A DNA stretch of 33,545 nt from a virus. The stretch is from positions 1-33,545 of IMG/VR virus record IMGVR_UViG_3300020582_000027. The stretch is one strand, 5' to 3'. Below the pieces are notes generated by a model that was not told the DNA's origin, searched no databases, and saw only the letters and a program-made list of their open reading frames with translations. The stretch's first letter is position 1, and every line of letters begins with the position of its first letter. The translations under genes and the position numbers were made by a program. Positions 13,064 through 21,062 of this stretch are shown piece after piece.

Positions 13064-13102
13064 GGACTGCCCAGACCGCGATGCTGTGAGCCTGGGCAGT
13101 CC
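13064..13102 (+). terminator. Hairpin terminator
   Basis: GGACTGCCCAG (13064-13074) pairs perfectly with CTGGGCAGTCC (13092-13102), 11 bp with a 17-nt loop and no T-tract. It is followed by the conserved AACGAAAGGCGAGG leader. Confidence 0.65.
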
Positions 13103-13132
13103 CCTGAAAGACCAGCAACGAAAGGCGAGGCG

Positions 13133-14263
13133 ATGACAGCAACAGCGTCCATTCCTATTCTCCGGACGAGTGAGCGATCGGCGTTCAAACGCTGCATGTG
13201 GCGCTGGTGGATGGAGTACCGGGAGGGCTGGCGAACGCGCTACGTCCAGGCCGACGCGCTCTGGTTTGGCATCGGCATCCACGATGCTCTCGCTTCCTGG
13301 TACCTGAAGGGGAAGCGGCGCGGCCCGCATCCAGCCGACACTTTCGAGACCTGGGTTGGCGAAGAGATCGGCTACGCCAAGACCTACCTAGACGATTCGT
13401 TTGACGAGCCGGTCTGGATAGAAGCGAAAGAGCTAGGCATAGCGATGCTGGAAGGCTATGTCAACACTTACGGCAAAGACCCGCAATGGCATATCATTTC
13501 GACAGAGCAGCCGTTCCGCGTCACGATTACCCGGCATGGCAAGCCCATCGCGGTATTCTCCTCACGCTGGGACGGTGTCCTGCGGGATCTCGCGGACGGC
13601 CGGATATACCTAGCCGAGCACAAGACCGCTACTCAGATATCAACGGCCTATCTAGAGCTAGACGATCAGGGCGGCTCTTACTGGGCCGTAGCGAGCCAGG
13701 TACTGCAGGCAAAGGGAGTCCTCAAGCCGGGCGAGGAAATCGCCGGAATCATCTACAACTTCCTCCGGAAGGCTATGCCTGACGACCGGCCGATGAATGC
13801 GGCTGGCGAATACCTTAACAAGCCCCACAAAGAGGACTACGTCAGGGCTCTCCGCGCTATCGGTATCGAAAACGTAGAACAGTCGAGCCCCAAGAGCGGT
13901 CCCGTCCCAATCGAGAAAGCGACCGTAGCCGACCTCGATATGGCCGCGAGGTTTGCTAATGTAGAAGTCCTGGGCGAGGTGAGCCGGAGTCAGCCATCGC
14001 CGCTATTCGTCCGCGAGCCTATCCACCGTACCGCTCCGGAGCGGCAGACACAACTAGAGAAGATTGCCGATGAAGTCGAAGTGATGAATGCCGTTCGCGA
14101 AGGAATCATTCCGATACTCAAGACGTCTGCCAAGGACTGCCCGAAATGCCCGCTGTGGGGTCCCTGTACGCTTCACGAGCGCGGAGCCGATTCCTACCGT
14201 TCACTACTCCAGTCAAACTTCCTACAAATAGACCCGTACGAGGACATGAGAAAGAGTGCGTGA
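13133..14263 (+). CDS. Cas4/RecB-like PD-(D/E)xK nuclease with Fe-S cysteines
   Basis: 376 residues from ATG 13133, preceded by the repeated leader AACGAAAGGCGAGGCG. The nuclease core shows H50 (GIGIHDAL), D147 (SRWDGVL) and E162-x-K164 (AEHKT), as in the RecB/Cas4 family. C21 together with C336, C339 and C345 (CPKCPLWGPC) give the four-cysteine pattern that holds a 4Fe-4S cluster in Cas4 and AddB. There is no helicase domain and no cas1/cas2 nearby, so it is a phage recombination exonuclease rather than CRISPR adaptation. It is immediately upstream of a Sak4-like ATPase and SSB, its expected partners. Confidence 0.82.
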   Translation: MTATASIPILRTSERSAFKRCMWRWWMEYREGWRTRYVQADALWFGIGIHDALASWYLKGKRRGPHPADTFETWVGEEIGYAKTYLDDSFDEPVWIEAKELGIAMLEGYVNTYGKDPQWHIISTEQPFRVTITRHGKPIAVFSSRWDGVLRDLADGRIYLAEHKTATQISTAYLELDDQGGSYWAVASQVLQAKGVLKPGEEIAGIIYNFLRKAMPDDRPMNAAGEYLNKPHKEDYVRALRAIGIENVEQSSPKSGPVPIEKATVADLDMAARFANVEVLGEVSRSQPSPLFVREPIHRTAPERQTQLEKIADEVEVMNAVREGIIPILKTSAKDCPKCPLWGPCTLHERGADSYRSLLQSNFLQIDPYEDMRKSA

Positions 14264-15264
14264 CTACAATGGCTGATGGACCTGCCCCAGCACTACGCGG
14301 AACACAGCGTCACCGAGGCCGAGCCTCGCAGACCGCGAAGCAGGCTCGCGAGAACCCACTGGCGATGGTAGAGACCGACGTCACTATTGAGATTGAGGAT
14401 CTCTCCGCTCCCACGCAGAAGCCGCCGATCAACATTCTGCTCCATGGGCCGTCCGGACACGGCAAGACCCTACTAGCCGGAGGCGCGGCAGACGGCAGCC
14501 GTAACGTCTGGTTCCTGTCGACTGAGACGGAAGGCGTAGCGAGCGCGCGGGCCGTGGGATCTCAGGCCAAACTTATCCGGGCTCCGTCCTGGGAGTATGC
14601 CGTTTCTGGCGTTAAGTGGGCCGAGGCGAACCTGACCGAGCATGACTGGCTAGTGGTCGATTCCGGTACGCAGATGCAGGAATCATACATGCAGTGGATT
14701 CTGGAGCGCGAGAACGCGATCAATCCGCAGCGCGACCTCGATATACCGGCAATTCAGAACCACCAGAAGTATCAGAACGGATTCAAGCGGTGGGCCGGAC
14801 GGATTATTGCCGCTCCGTTCAACGTGATCTTTATCACAACATCAATGTCGGTCGATGACGCCGAGGGCGAGCCGCGCGTTATCCCACTGCTGCTGGGGAA
14901 GAAAGGCGAAATATCCGATTACGTTTCCTCTCAGTTCTCCGTCGCGCTATACTACTCCGTAGCGAGGGAATCGCGGGACATGACAGGACCGATCGTTAGG
15001 CGAGCGCTAGCCCAGCCTTTCCCTCCGTGGTTTGCTAAGGACCGCTATATGGCCCTAGGCAGAACTTGGGATGTCGGTGAAGGCGAATTCTTCGCGATGT
15101 CCGAAATGATAACGGCAATCGAGAAGTCGAGAGGCGTCAGTGGCAGCGAAGGTAGCGCTAGCCGACCCAGAAGGCCAGCTAGCCGAGTGGCTCCGCAAGC
15201 ACGTGGAAAAGCGGCACGGCCTACTCCGGTACGTCACGAAAGGGGAACACGCAGCAGATCATAG
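14260..15264 (+). CDS. Sak4-like RecA-fold ATPase (phage recombinase)
   Basis: GTG 14260 shares bases with the upstream TGA; ATG 14269 (331 residues) is the alternative start and is used for numbering here. Walker A is GPSGHGKT (60-67) and the Walker B-like strand is WLVVDSG near 127-133. FITTSM and a conserved VIPLLLGKKG segment follow, which fits the AAA_24/Sak4 RecA-core family of phage single-strand annealing proteins. The last 42 residues are Arg/Ser/Pro-rich and overlap another gene in a different frame, so they may be a poorly conserved tail. It works with the Cas4-like nuclease and SSB beside it. Confidence 0.8.
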   Translation: MTTMADGPAPALRGTQRHRGRASQTAKQARENPLAMVETDVTIEIEDLSAPTQKPPINILLHGPSGHGKTLLAGGAADGSRNVWFLSTETEGVASARAVGSQAKLIRAPSWEYAVSGVKWAEANLTEHDWLVVDSGTQMQESYMQWILERENAINPQRDLDIPAIQNHQKYQNGFKRWAGRIIAAPFNVIFITTSMSVDDAEGEPRVIPLLLGKKGEISDYVSSQFSVALYYSVARESRDMTGPIVRRALAQPFPPWFAKDRYMALGRTWDVGEGEFFAMSEMITAIEKSRGVSGSEGSASRPRRPASRVAPQARGKAARPTPVRHERGTRSRS

Positions 15265-15313
15265 GCTTCACGAGGGTTACCTAGATCACATCCACGAAAG
15301 GAACAACCTGTAA
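15140..15313 (+). CDS. 57-residue protein overlapping the ATPase 3' end
   Basis: In a different frame from the ATPase, GTG 15140 follows GAGAGGCG by 3-4 nt and the frame runs to TAA 15311-15313, giving LADPEGQLAEWLRKHVEKRH and GYLDHIHERNNL. Its amino-acid composition is far more protein-like than the ATPase tail it overlaps by 125 nt. The stop is TAATG-coupled to the SSB gene. Stops occur just upstream in this frame, so 15140 is the first possible start. Function unknown. Confidence 0.58.
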   Translation: MAAKVALADPEGQLAEWLRKHVEKRHGLLRYVTKGEHAADHRLHEGYLDHIHERNNL

Positions 15314-16203
15314 TGGCTAAGCTCCGGCCAGAGGACGTCGCAGATATCGACGTCAAGGCACTGGAAGCGGCGGAATACTCCACCGAGGAATTCGACAAGT
15401 ATTACGGCGAGACGCCGCCAGTCGGCACCGAACTCAACGCCTACGTCAAGCGGATGTGGTGGACGCGCTCCGCTCCCAAGGCCGGTGGCGGCGGCAACGA
15501 TCCGATGCTGAAGATCCTCACTGTCGCGGCCGAGAACGAGGGCGACCTGGCCGAGTACAACGACTGCCCATTCTGGCTCAACGTCACCCTGACGGAAAAC
15601 GCGAAGTTCCGCTGGGGTCCTTTCTTCGACAATTTCGGTCTATCGATTCGCGCGATCAAGGCGCGGAAGCTAGACATCGAGGACGCCGAGGACCAGAACG
15701 GCAACCTCATCAACTCCATCGACGGCTTCAAGCCGGGCGAGGACGAGGATGATGCGTGGTGCCGGATCATCACCGATCAGGAGCCGTACAACGGCGTCAT
15801 GCAACCGCGCGTCAAGGAATGGCTCCCGTGGGACGTGGAGGCCGAGTACAGCGACAACGGTGACGGCGACGAGGACGGCGACGAGGAAGCTGACGACGAA
15901 TACGAGGACGAAGACGAGCTAGAGGCCGAGGCTGAGCCTGAGGCCGAGCCTGAGCCTTCGGCGCGCGGTCGCGGCGCGGCCCGGAGCGCGTCCAGGAGCG
16001 CAGCTCCGGCTCGCGGCTCCCGTCCGGCCCGTCCGGCTCCGGAGGCGGCTCCTGCGCGGCGCGGTGGGCGTCCTGCGGCCGCTGCGGCGGCTCCCGCTCC
16101 GGCTCGCGGAAGGGCTGCGCGTCCGGCCGCTGCGGCGGCTCCGGCGCGTCGTGGCCGTGGCGGTCGTGGCGCTGGCGGTTCGTCAGAAGAGCCGCCGTTC
16201 TAA
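15313..16203 (+). CDS. ssb: Single-stranded DNA-binding protein with EEPPF tip
   Basis: 296 residues from ATG 15313, with AAGGAACAACC upstream. Residues 35-165 look like an OB-fold with aromatic strands (YVKRMWWTRSAP, CPFWLNVTLTE, KFRWGPFF). Residues 178-215 are strongly acidic. From 216 on there is a long Arg/Gly/Ala/Pro tail, and the protein ends SSEEPPF. That acidic-plus-PPF tip is the SSB signature that recruits replication and repair proteins. The linker is unusually long and basic. Its place after a recombinase and nuclease supports the SSB role. Confidence 0.8.
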   Translation: MAKLRPEDVADIDVKALEAAEYSTEEFDKYYGETPPVGTELNAYVKRMWWTRSAPKAGGGGNDPMLKILTVAAENEGDLAEYNDCPFWLNVTLTENAKFRWGPFFDNFGLSIRAIKARKLDIEDAEDQNGNLINSIDGFKPGEDEDDAWCRIITDQEPYNGVMQPRVKEWLPWDVEAEYSDNGDGDEDGDEEADDEYEDEDELEAEAEPEAEPEPSARGRGAARSASRSAAPARGSRPARPAPEAAPARRGGRPAAAAAAPAPARGRAARPAAAAAPARRGRGGRGAGGSSEEPPF

Positions 16204-16205
16204 TT

Positions 16206-16266
16206 CCTGCCCCCGATGGGCAGGATACGGCCCGGTAGGGTACCAGGCATCTGCCCTACCGGGCCG
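16206..16266 (+). terminator. Double hairpin terminator after ssb
   Basis: A 7-bp hairpin CCTGCCC-CCGAT-GGGCAGG (16206-16224) is followed by a 13-bp perfect stem CGGCCCGGTAGGG (16228-16240) with CCCTACCGGGCCG (16254-16266). No T-tract. It ends the recombination operon. Confidence 0.72.
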
Positions 16267-16290
16267 GCCATCAGTAAGGAAGGACCGACA

Positions 16291-17061
16291 ATGAGTCGCG
16301 TCACGATTCTGGGATGCGGCCCGGCTGGACTGGCGGCGGCTGCGGCCGTCGTCAGTTCCGGCCAAGAGGCCGTCATCGTAAGCAATACCCGCGAGCCTAG
16401 CCGTCAATACGGCTGTCAGTATCTCCACGCGCCAATCCCTGGGTACGAGAACGCTCCCCACGCGCGAGTCGGTTACTGGCTCATCGGTACGCCGGAAGAG
16501 TACCGGCAGAAGGTCTACGGCGACAAGTGGGAGGGCCGTGTATCGCCGGAGGACTTCATAGGCGAACACGACGCCTGGGATATCCGGTGGACGTACCGGG
16601 AGATGTGGAGCCGCCTGATCGACGGAGGCCTGGCCTGGATCCATGTTGACGAGCCGATCGCTGACGGCCGGATACCGCCCTGCGTCTATGACCTCCGCTC
16701 CGAGCGGATCATATCAACAATCCCGGCACCGGCGCTCTGCTGGAAGAAAGAGCACGAATTCCGGTATCACGCGATCTTCGCGAACGGAAGCACGATGGAG
16801 AGCCCTCGCACAGACAACATGATTATCTGCGACGGCACCGACCAGAATGCCTGGTACCGGATCTCTAACGTATTCGGATACAAGACAACGGAATGGGCGA
16901 AAGCTCCCATCGGCGCACGCGGTGGAGTAATGGTACCTAAGCCGCTCGCTACCGACTGCGACTGTCATCCGGAAATTTACCGCGTCGGCCGGTACGGGAA
17001 ATGGCAGAAGTCATATCTCGTCCACGAGGTCTACCCGGAGGTAATGGAGCTGGTAAGATGA
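16291..17061 (+). CDS. FAD/NAD(P)-binding oxidoreductase-like protein
   Basis: 256 residues from ATG 16291 with GGAAGGA upstream. The N-terminus RVTILGCGPAGLAAAAAVVS is a dinucleotide-binding beta-alpha-beta fold with GxGPAG and a second-strand end (AVIVS). The rest does not match a full FAD-oxidoreductase I can name: it is short, Trp/Tyr-rich (WDIRWTYREMWSRLI) and has CDCH near the end. It could be a flavin enzyme of nucleotide or cofactor modification. It heads a run of metabolic genes through 21062. Confidence 0.62.
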   Translation: MSRVTILGCGPAGLAAAAAVVSSGQEAVIVSNTREPSRQYGCQYLHAPIPGYENAPHARVGYWLIGTPEEYRQKVYGDKWEGRVSPEDFIGEHDAWDIRWTYREMWSRLIDGGLAWIHVDEPIADGRIPPCVYDLRSERIISTIPAPALCWKKEHEFRYHAIFANGSTMESPRTDNMIICDGTDQNAWYRISNVFGYKTTEWAKAPIGARGGVMVPKPLATDCDCHPEIYRVGRYGKWQKSYLVHEVYPEVMELVR

Positions 17062-17300
17062 TGAACGTTCTTTGTATCGACGGCCCGGCTCGCGGCGAGA
17101 TACACGAGGTAAAGTCAGCCCACAGCATCGAGGTCCGGAAGGAAGGGGTTGGGCTGTCGTTTTACACGGTCCACCATTTCGTTATCCTGAACCGTGTTAT
17201 CCGGGTAGCCTCCGTATATGAGAAGATCGATGATATCCTCCTGGATACCGCATTCGATCTCATCACCTCAGATCTAGCAAGGAAAGTAGTTATCAATTAG
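17058..17300 (+). CDS. Small hypothetical protein
   Basis: 80 residues from ATG 17058 (overlapping the upstream TGA; a second ATG follows at 17061). GGAG is 8 nt upstream. Predicted beta-rich throughout (NVLCIDGPARGEIHEV, FYTVHHFVILNRVIRVASVY). Family unknown. It directly abuts the HAD gene. Confidence 0.64.
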   Translation: MMNVLCIDGPARGEIHEVKSAHSIEVRKEGVGLSFYTVHHFVILNRVIRVASVYEKIDDILLDTAFDLITSDLARKVVIN

Positions 17301-17990
17301 ATGGTCGCAACATACCCGGAGGCTCGCTTGAATTCATCATTCCGTACCGGAGAGGGCAAGCCGGTAGTCGCGGTCGATATCGACGGCACGCTAGGCGACT
17401 ATCACGCTCACTTTCTATGGTTCGCAGAACAATGGCTGGGCCTTCCCATGCCGTCCGCGACCGAGATAAACCCTGGTCTCCCACTCAGCGAATTCATGGG
17501 AGTGGAGCATAGCGTCTACCGCCAGTGTAAGCTCGCTTACCGGCAGGGTGGACTCAAGCGGTTCATGCCCGCGTACCCGTACGCATCGGAGCTTACCCAC
17601 AACATCCGCGAGGCCGGAGCGCAGGTATGGATCTGTACTTCCCGGCCGTATCTCCGGCTAGACAACATCGATCCGGACACTCGCGAATGGCTCAATCGTA
17701 ACGGCATCCAGTATGACGCCGTTATCTTTGAGGGAGTCCTCGATGGGGGCGACCCAATGACGAAATACGGCGAACTAGTGCGCCAGGTCGGAGTAGACCG
17801 GATCGTGGCTGCCGTCGATGACCTCCCGGAGCAGACGCAGAACGCAGTCAAGCACCGCATCGCACGGGTCTATCTCCGCGACCAGCCGTACAACCGATCC
17901 TGGGACGTGCTAGGCGAGCGCGTTACCTCCCTCCCGGAGCTATGGGACCGGCTAGACATAGACCTGCAGGTATGGAAAGGATCGGCATGA
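17301..17990 (+). CDS. HAD-family phosphatase, 5'(3')-nucleotidase-like
   Basis: 229 residues from ATG 17301. HAD motif I is DIDGT (D26, D28), motif II is CTSRP (Thr113/Ser114) and motif IV is VDDLPE (D173, D174). A helical cap lies between motifs I and II (WFAEQWLGL). Phage HADs of this size are often deoxyribonucleotide 5'-phosphatases that adjust dNTP pools; the substrate is inferred. The first 20 residues precede the fold and may not belong, because the start has no strong ribosome site. It overlaps the SDR gene by 4 bases. Confidence 0.75.
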   Translation: MVATYPEARLNSSFRTGEGKPVVAVDIDGTLGDYHAHFLWFAEQWLGLPMPSATEINPGLPLSEFMGVEHSVYRQCKLAYRQGGLKRFMPAYPYASELTHNIREAGAQVWICTSRPYLRLDNIDPDTREWLNRNGIQYDAVIFEGVLDGGDPMTKYGELVRQVGVDRIVAAVDDLPEQTQNAVKHRIARVYLRDQPYNRSWDVLGERVTSLPELWDRLDIDLQVWKGSA

Positions 17991-18703
17991 TCGGCAGAGA
18001 CAAGATTCTTGTCGACAAGAAAAGGATTATGATCGTCGGCGGCACCAGCGGAATAGGCGAAGAGGTCTCGCGAATTCTCCAGAATACCCACCGCTGGGAT
18101 CTCGATCAGTTCATCCCGACCAGAGACTTCATGGATGTCACTTCCCGACATTCCGTTGAGACGTTCATCGAGATGTACGGCCCGTTCAGGTACATCGTCT
18201 ATTCGGCCGGGGCCAATCAGCTCGCCTGGATAAATGCCGCGAACGTTACGGATATTGCCGAGAATCTGTACGACGTCAACTGTGCCGGATTCATTCGGGT
18301 GATCTCGGAACACGTCCGGCAGTACCCAGAGGACGCTATCTCAGCCGTCGCGGTAAGCTCTGATGCGGCCGAGATCCCTATGCGCGGCTCCGTCGCGTAC
18401 TGCGCCTCTAAGGCCGCGCTAAACATGGCTGTGAAGGTCATGGCGCGCGAGCTAGCGCCGCTCCACCGTATCAACGCGGTCGCTCCGGGAATGGTTGAGG
18501 GTACGCCGATGACAGAGTACATCGATGAAACCGTGCCGGTATTCCGTGGGTGGACTCCGGACCAAGCTCGCAATTACGAGCGACAGAATACTCCCACTAG
18601 GCGGCGCGCTACTCTACAAGAGGTAGCCGATACAATCGTCTGGGCCCTGATGGGCCCTGCGCAGATGACCGGCTCTATCGTCTCTATCAACGGAGGAAGA
18701 TGA
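17987..18703 (+). CDS. Short-chain dehydrogenase/reductase (SDR)
   Basis: 238 residues from ATG 17987, with GGAAAGGA 4-5 nt upstream and ATGA overlap with the HAD gene. The NAD(P) loop is GGTSGIG (18-24), then YSAGAN, an S-S pair near 124, and YCASK (Y138, K142) with the catalytic Ser-Tyr-x3-Lys order; NAVAPG and SINGG close the fold. All SDR catalytic residues are present, so it should be an active oxidoreductase. The substrate is unknown; sugar-nucleotide or nucleoside chemistry fits its neighbours. SDRs are unusual in phages. Confidence 0.82.
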   Translation: MIGRDKILVDKKRIMIVGGTSGIGEEVSRILQNTHRWDLDQFIPTRDFMDVTSRHSVETFIEMYGPFRYIVYSAGANQLAWINAANVTDIAENLYDVNCAGFIRVISEHVRQYPEDAISAVAVSSDAAEIPMRGSVAYCASKAALNMAVKVMARELAPLHRINAVAPGMVEGTPMTEYIDETVPVFRGWTPDQARNYERQNTPTRRRATLQEVADTIVWALMGPAQMTGSIVSINGGR

Positions 18704-18705
18704 CA

Positions 18706-18969
18706 ATGCGTCTCAACGTCTATTCGCAGGAGCTTACCCGCGAAGTCGAGCTAGTCAGTAAGACTGCCGACACCGGCATTACCTACTACGGCGTGAGGAT
18801 GTACCTCGCGAGCCCGGACATTCTCCACCACACGCCGGAGGATGATGACCGGAGCGCCATCACCTTCTGGATTCCGAACAACAAGACGTTCAGCAAGGAA
18901 GCCCTGGAGGCGGTATTCGCGCACATGGCCGACCTCGCGGCGAACGCTCCGGACCCACAGGAGAACTGA
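18706..18969 (+). CDS. Small hypothetical protein
   Basis: 87 residues from ATG 18706, chosen because GGAGGA sits 8 nt upstream; ATG 18700 overlapping the SDR stop is the alternative. Beta strands (LNVYSQELTREVELVS, ITYYGVRMYLAS, AITFWIP) precede a C-terminal helix. Family unknown. TGATG overlap with the next gene. Confidence 0.66.
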   Translation: MRLNVYSQELTREVELVSKTADTGITYYGVRMYLASPDILHHTPEDDDRSAITFWIPNNKTFSKEALEAVFAHMADLAANAPDPQEN

Positions 18970-19424
18970 TGAGCTACGCCGACGACACAATTGACTGGCA
19001 GTCGATTCGCGACATCGATGCCTGGCTAGACCGCGCGGTCTCCGGCATGTATACGGATCAGCCGCTAGCGCAGGACTGGGCGCGCTTGTCGAAGGTCGCT
19101 GAGGAACTATCCGAGGCTCTGGAAGAGCTACCGGAGGACGCCACGGCACAGGACATCCGGCGCGTCAACGAGATCACAAAGGCTCTCGGAAAGGCCATTC
19201 AGGACCACATCGGCGCGACCGGTCAGAACCCCAGGAAAGGTACCGACCTTCAGGGGTATAATAAGATGCTAGGCGAGGGAGCAGATATCGTACTTACCGG
19301 CATCCTCATGATTCAGCATTTCACAAAAGACATCGAGGAAACCCGCAACATTATCCGGGCGAGGCTGACCCGGACATATATGCGAATGCTCGATGCGAAC
19401 CGGAGAGAGGATGACTCGATATGA
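18969..19424 (+). CDS. MazG-like NTP pyrophosphohydrolase
   Basis: 151 residues from ATG 18969 with AGGAG 5 nt upstream. All helical. EELSE (45-49) within KVAEELSEALEEL, and a later E-x2-D (GEGADIVLT), are the metal-binding motifs of all-alpha NTP pyrophosphatases. QNPRKG and MIQHFTKD resemble phage members of the family. These hydrolyse (d)NTPs to NMP and PPi, for example to limit unwanted nucleotides or feed a thymidylate synthase. It is coupled by ATGA to the ThyX-like gene. Confidence 0.72.
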   Translation: MSYADDTIDWQSIRDIDAWLDRAVSGMYTDQPLAQDWARLSKVAEELSEALEELPEDATAQDIRRVNEITKALGKAIQDHIGATGQNPRKGTDLQGYNKMLGEGADIVLTGILMIQHFTKDIEETRNIIRARLTRTYMRMLDANRREDDSI

Positions 19425-20431
19425 ACGAGGCAAAAACAGGATGGATCCATGAGGATGGGTCCGTCTGTGACGAGTACCTCGCGCCTCCGGAGGGTATGCC
19501 GCCGACCGGCTACTGGTGTACCCTGCATGAGCAGTACGTCCGGCACCCAGAGGCGACCGGAAGCACTCTGCCAGTCCGGTGGGCCGACGAGGCGATGTAC
19601 TCCGCTCTGCCGATCTCCGGTACCGGGCCGACCGTAGTCCTTTCCGACATGACGGCTAACCCGCTCCGTCTCGTCGCGGCGGTCAGCGAGCAGTACCGGG
19701 GCGGCATCTACTCCAACCCAGACGAGATCACTCGTGAGCAGGCGATGGAGTGGTATCACGGAGCGCTCAAGGCGCGCGGGCTCCCGGCTCCGCTCGAATG
19801 GGTCAACTTCTCATTCTACATCGAGGGAGTAACCCGCGCGTTCACACATCAGCTTGTCCGGCAGCGCACCGCGACGTTCGTTCAGGAGTCGATGCGGTTC
19901 GCGGTCAAAGAGAATGCCGCGATGGAGATCGTGATGCCGGAGTACATCGCCCGGCTCGCGGAAGATCACCCGCTGCGCGTCGAGTGGAATACCACTTCCG
20001 CGTACGTAGCCGCGAGCTATAACCGGATGGTGAATGGGGGAGTGCCCGCCGAGGACGCTCGCGGAATCCTCCCGACGAACATCGCCACTCGCGTCCACTA
20101 CCGGACGAACCTCCGGAACCTCATCGAGCATGCCGGGCTCCGGCTCTGCTCCCAGGCTCAGTACGAGTGGAAGCAGGTCTGGGCCGAGATGATCAAGGCC
20201 ATCCTCGCGTACGGCCCGGACTCCGAGCGCTGGCAGCAGGAAGCGATCGTGCGGATGTTCCGGCCGGTCTGCTACCAGACGGGCAAGTGCGAGTTCATGG
20301 GACCGGCCGACCGGTTCTGTTCGATCCGCGACCGCGTAGAGACTCATCATATCAAAGGAGAGCCGCCACTCGTTTGGGTCGATATCAACCCGCACGAAGC
20401 ACTCAGCTACGGAGCCGCAAGGAAGGCATGA
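19421..20431 (+). CDS. thyX: ThyX-like flavin-dependent thymidylate synthase with RQR motif
   Basis: 336 residues from ATG 19421. The core matches ThyX: THQLVRQRTATFVQESMRF, then GILPTNIATRVHYRTNLRNL and a HAGLRLCSQAQYEW segment. ThyX makes dTMP from dUMP with FAD and methylene-tetrahydrofolate and carries RHR-x7-S. Here it is R147-Q148-R149-x7-S157, so the motif His is Gln. The protein is about 100 residues longer than typical ThyX: about 75 residues at the N-terminus with Cys, and a Cys-rich C-terminal extension (CYQTGKCEFMGPADRFC). It may be a true synthase or a pyrimidine hydroxymethylase-type variant. Confidence 0.8.
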   Translation: MNEAKTGWIHEDGSVCDEYLAPPEGMPPTGYWCTLHEQYVRHPEATGSTLPVRWADEAMYSALPISGTGPTVVLSDMTANPLRLVAAVSEQYRGGIYSNPDEITREQAMEWYHGALKARGLPAPLEWVNFSFYIEGVTRAFTHQLVRQRTATFVQESMRFAVKENAAMEIVMPEYIARLAEDHPLRVEWNTTSAYVAASYNRMVNGGVPAEDARGILPTNIATRVHYRTNLRNLIEHAGLRLCSQAQYEWKQVWAEMIKAILAYGPDSERWQQEAIVRMFRPVCYQTGKCEFMGPADRFCSIRDRVETHHIKGEPPLVWVDINPHEALSYGAARKA

Positions 20432-20433
20432 CG

Positions 20434-20703
20434 ATGGCCGACGAGGAACCGAAGCGCTCATTCCCCATCGTAGACCAGACGGTAATCGCTAACGCGCTAG
20501 CGAGGCTCTCCGAGCCGCCTCACGTACATCGCTGGGAGATCCTAGGCATCCAGAGGCCGGCACGCCGCGCTCCGCACCCACGCATACCGGATAGCAATAC
20601 CACAATCGTCCTACTCCGCTGCCGGACGTGTAACTGGCCGGAGACGTCGGAGCTGGACGGTATGTGGACCGAAGAACAAGTCAGGGAAGGATACAGGCTA
20701 TGA
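20434..20703 (+). CDS. Small zinc-binding hypothetical protein
   Basis: 89 residues from ATG 20434, with GGAAGG 7 nt upstream (ATG 20428 would leave only 1 nt). VHRWEILG...TTIVLLRCRTCNWPETSELDGMWTEEQV is a pattern seen on many actinophage proteins: a His/Trp start, a CxxC pair and a GxWT turn. It probably binds zinc. Function unknown. Sits just after the ThyX-like gene. Confidence 0.66.
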   Translation: MADEEPKRSFPIVDQTVIANALARLSEPPHVHRWEILGIQRPARRAPHPRIPDSNTTIVLLRCRTCNWPETSELDGMWTEEQVREGYRL

Positions 20704-21062
20704 GCATGGCAGAGTCGGAAGCGCAGGAGACGGCCGACCGGGATGCGGCGCACGACTTCCTCAAGGCGATCGGGCTCACGCCGACTCCGGACGCCATAGG
20801 GCAGCTAGCCGGGCCGTTCGCGCTCGCGCTCTCGGTTATGTGCGAGCGTGGGTACGATCCGGAAGGCGCGACCTGGCGCACTAAGGGCTGGAAAGGTCTC
20901 GTCCACGACATCCTCAACAAGGCCGGGCGAATCAAGTTCCATTCCTGGCGGCACAACGACTTCGATGGTGACTCCGCGATCGACATTATCAACTTCGCCG
21001 GTTTCTACTGGCGCCAGCGTAACGAGGGCTCGAAGTGGGGAGAGCTAGGCGAGCCGTCATGA
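20700..21062 (+). CDS. DUF1599-like putative nucleotide-associated protein
   Basis: 120 residues from ATG 20700 with GGAAGGA 7 nt upstream; ATGA overlap. The second half (GLVHDILNKAGRIKFH..., then DSAIDIINFAGFYW) fits the KxxR plus SxxDxxxDxxNYA pattern of DUF1599 (nucleotide modification associated domain 1). Proteins of this group sit near nucleotide enzymes and include dNTP pyrophosphohydrolases. Family assignment is by motif pattern only. The context next to ThyX-like and MazG-like genes supports a nucleotide role. Confidence 0.58.
   Translation: MSMAESEAQETADRDAAHDFLKAIGLTPTPDAIGQLAGPFALALSVMCERGYDPEGATWRTKGWKGLVHDILNKAGRIKFHSWRHNDFDGDSAIDIINFAGFYWRQRNEGSKWGELGEPS

Noticed and set aside
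13133-14263. Cas4 as part of a CRISPR system
   Set aside because: No cas1, cas2 or repeat-spacer array nearby; the neighbours are recombinase and SSB genes.
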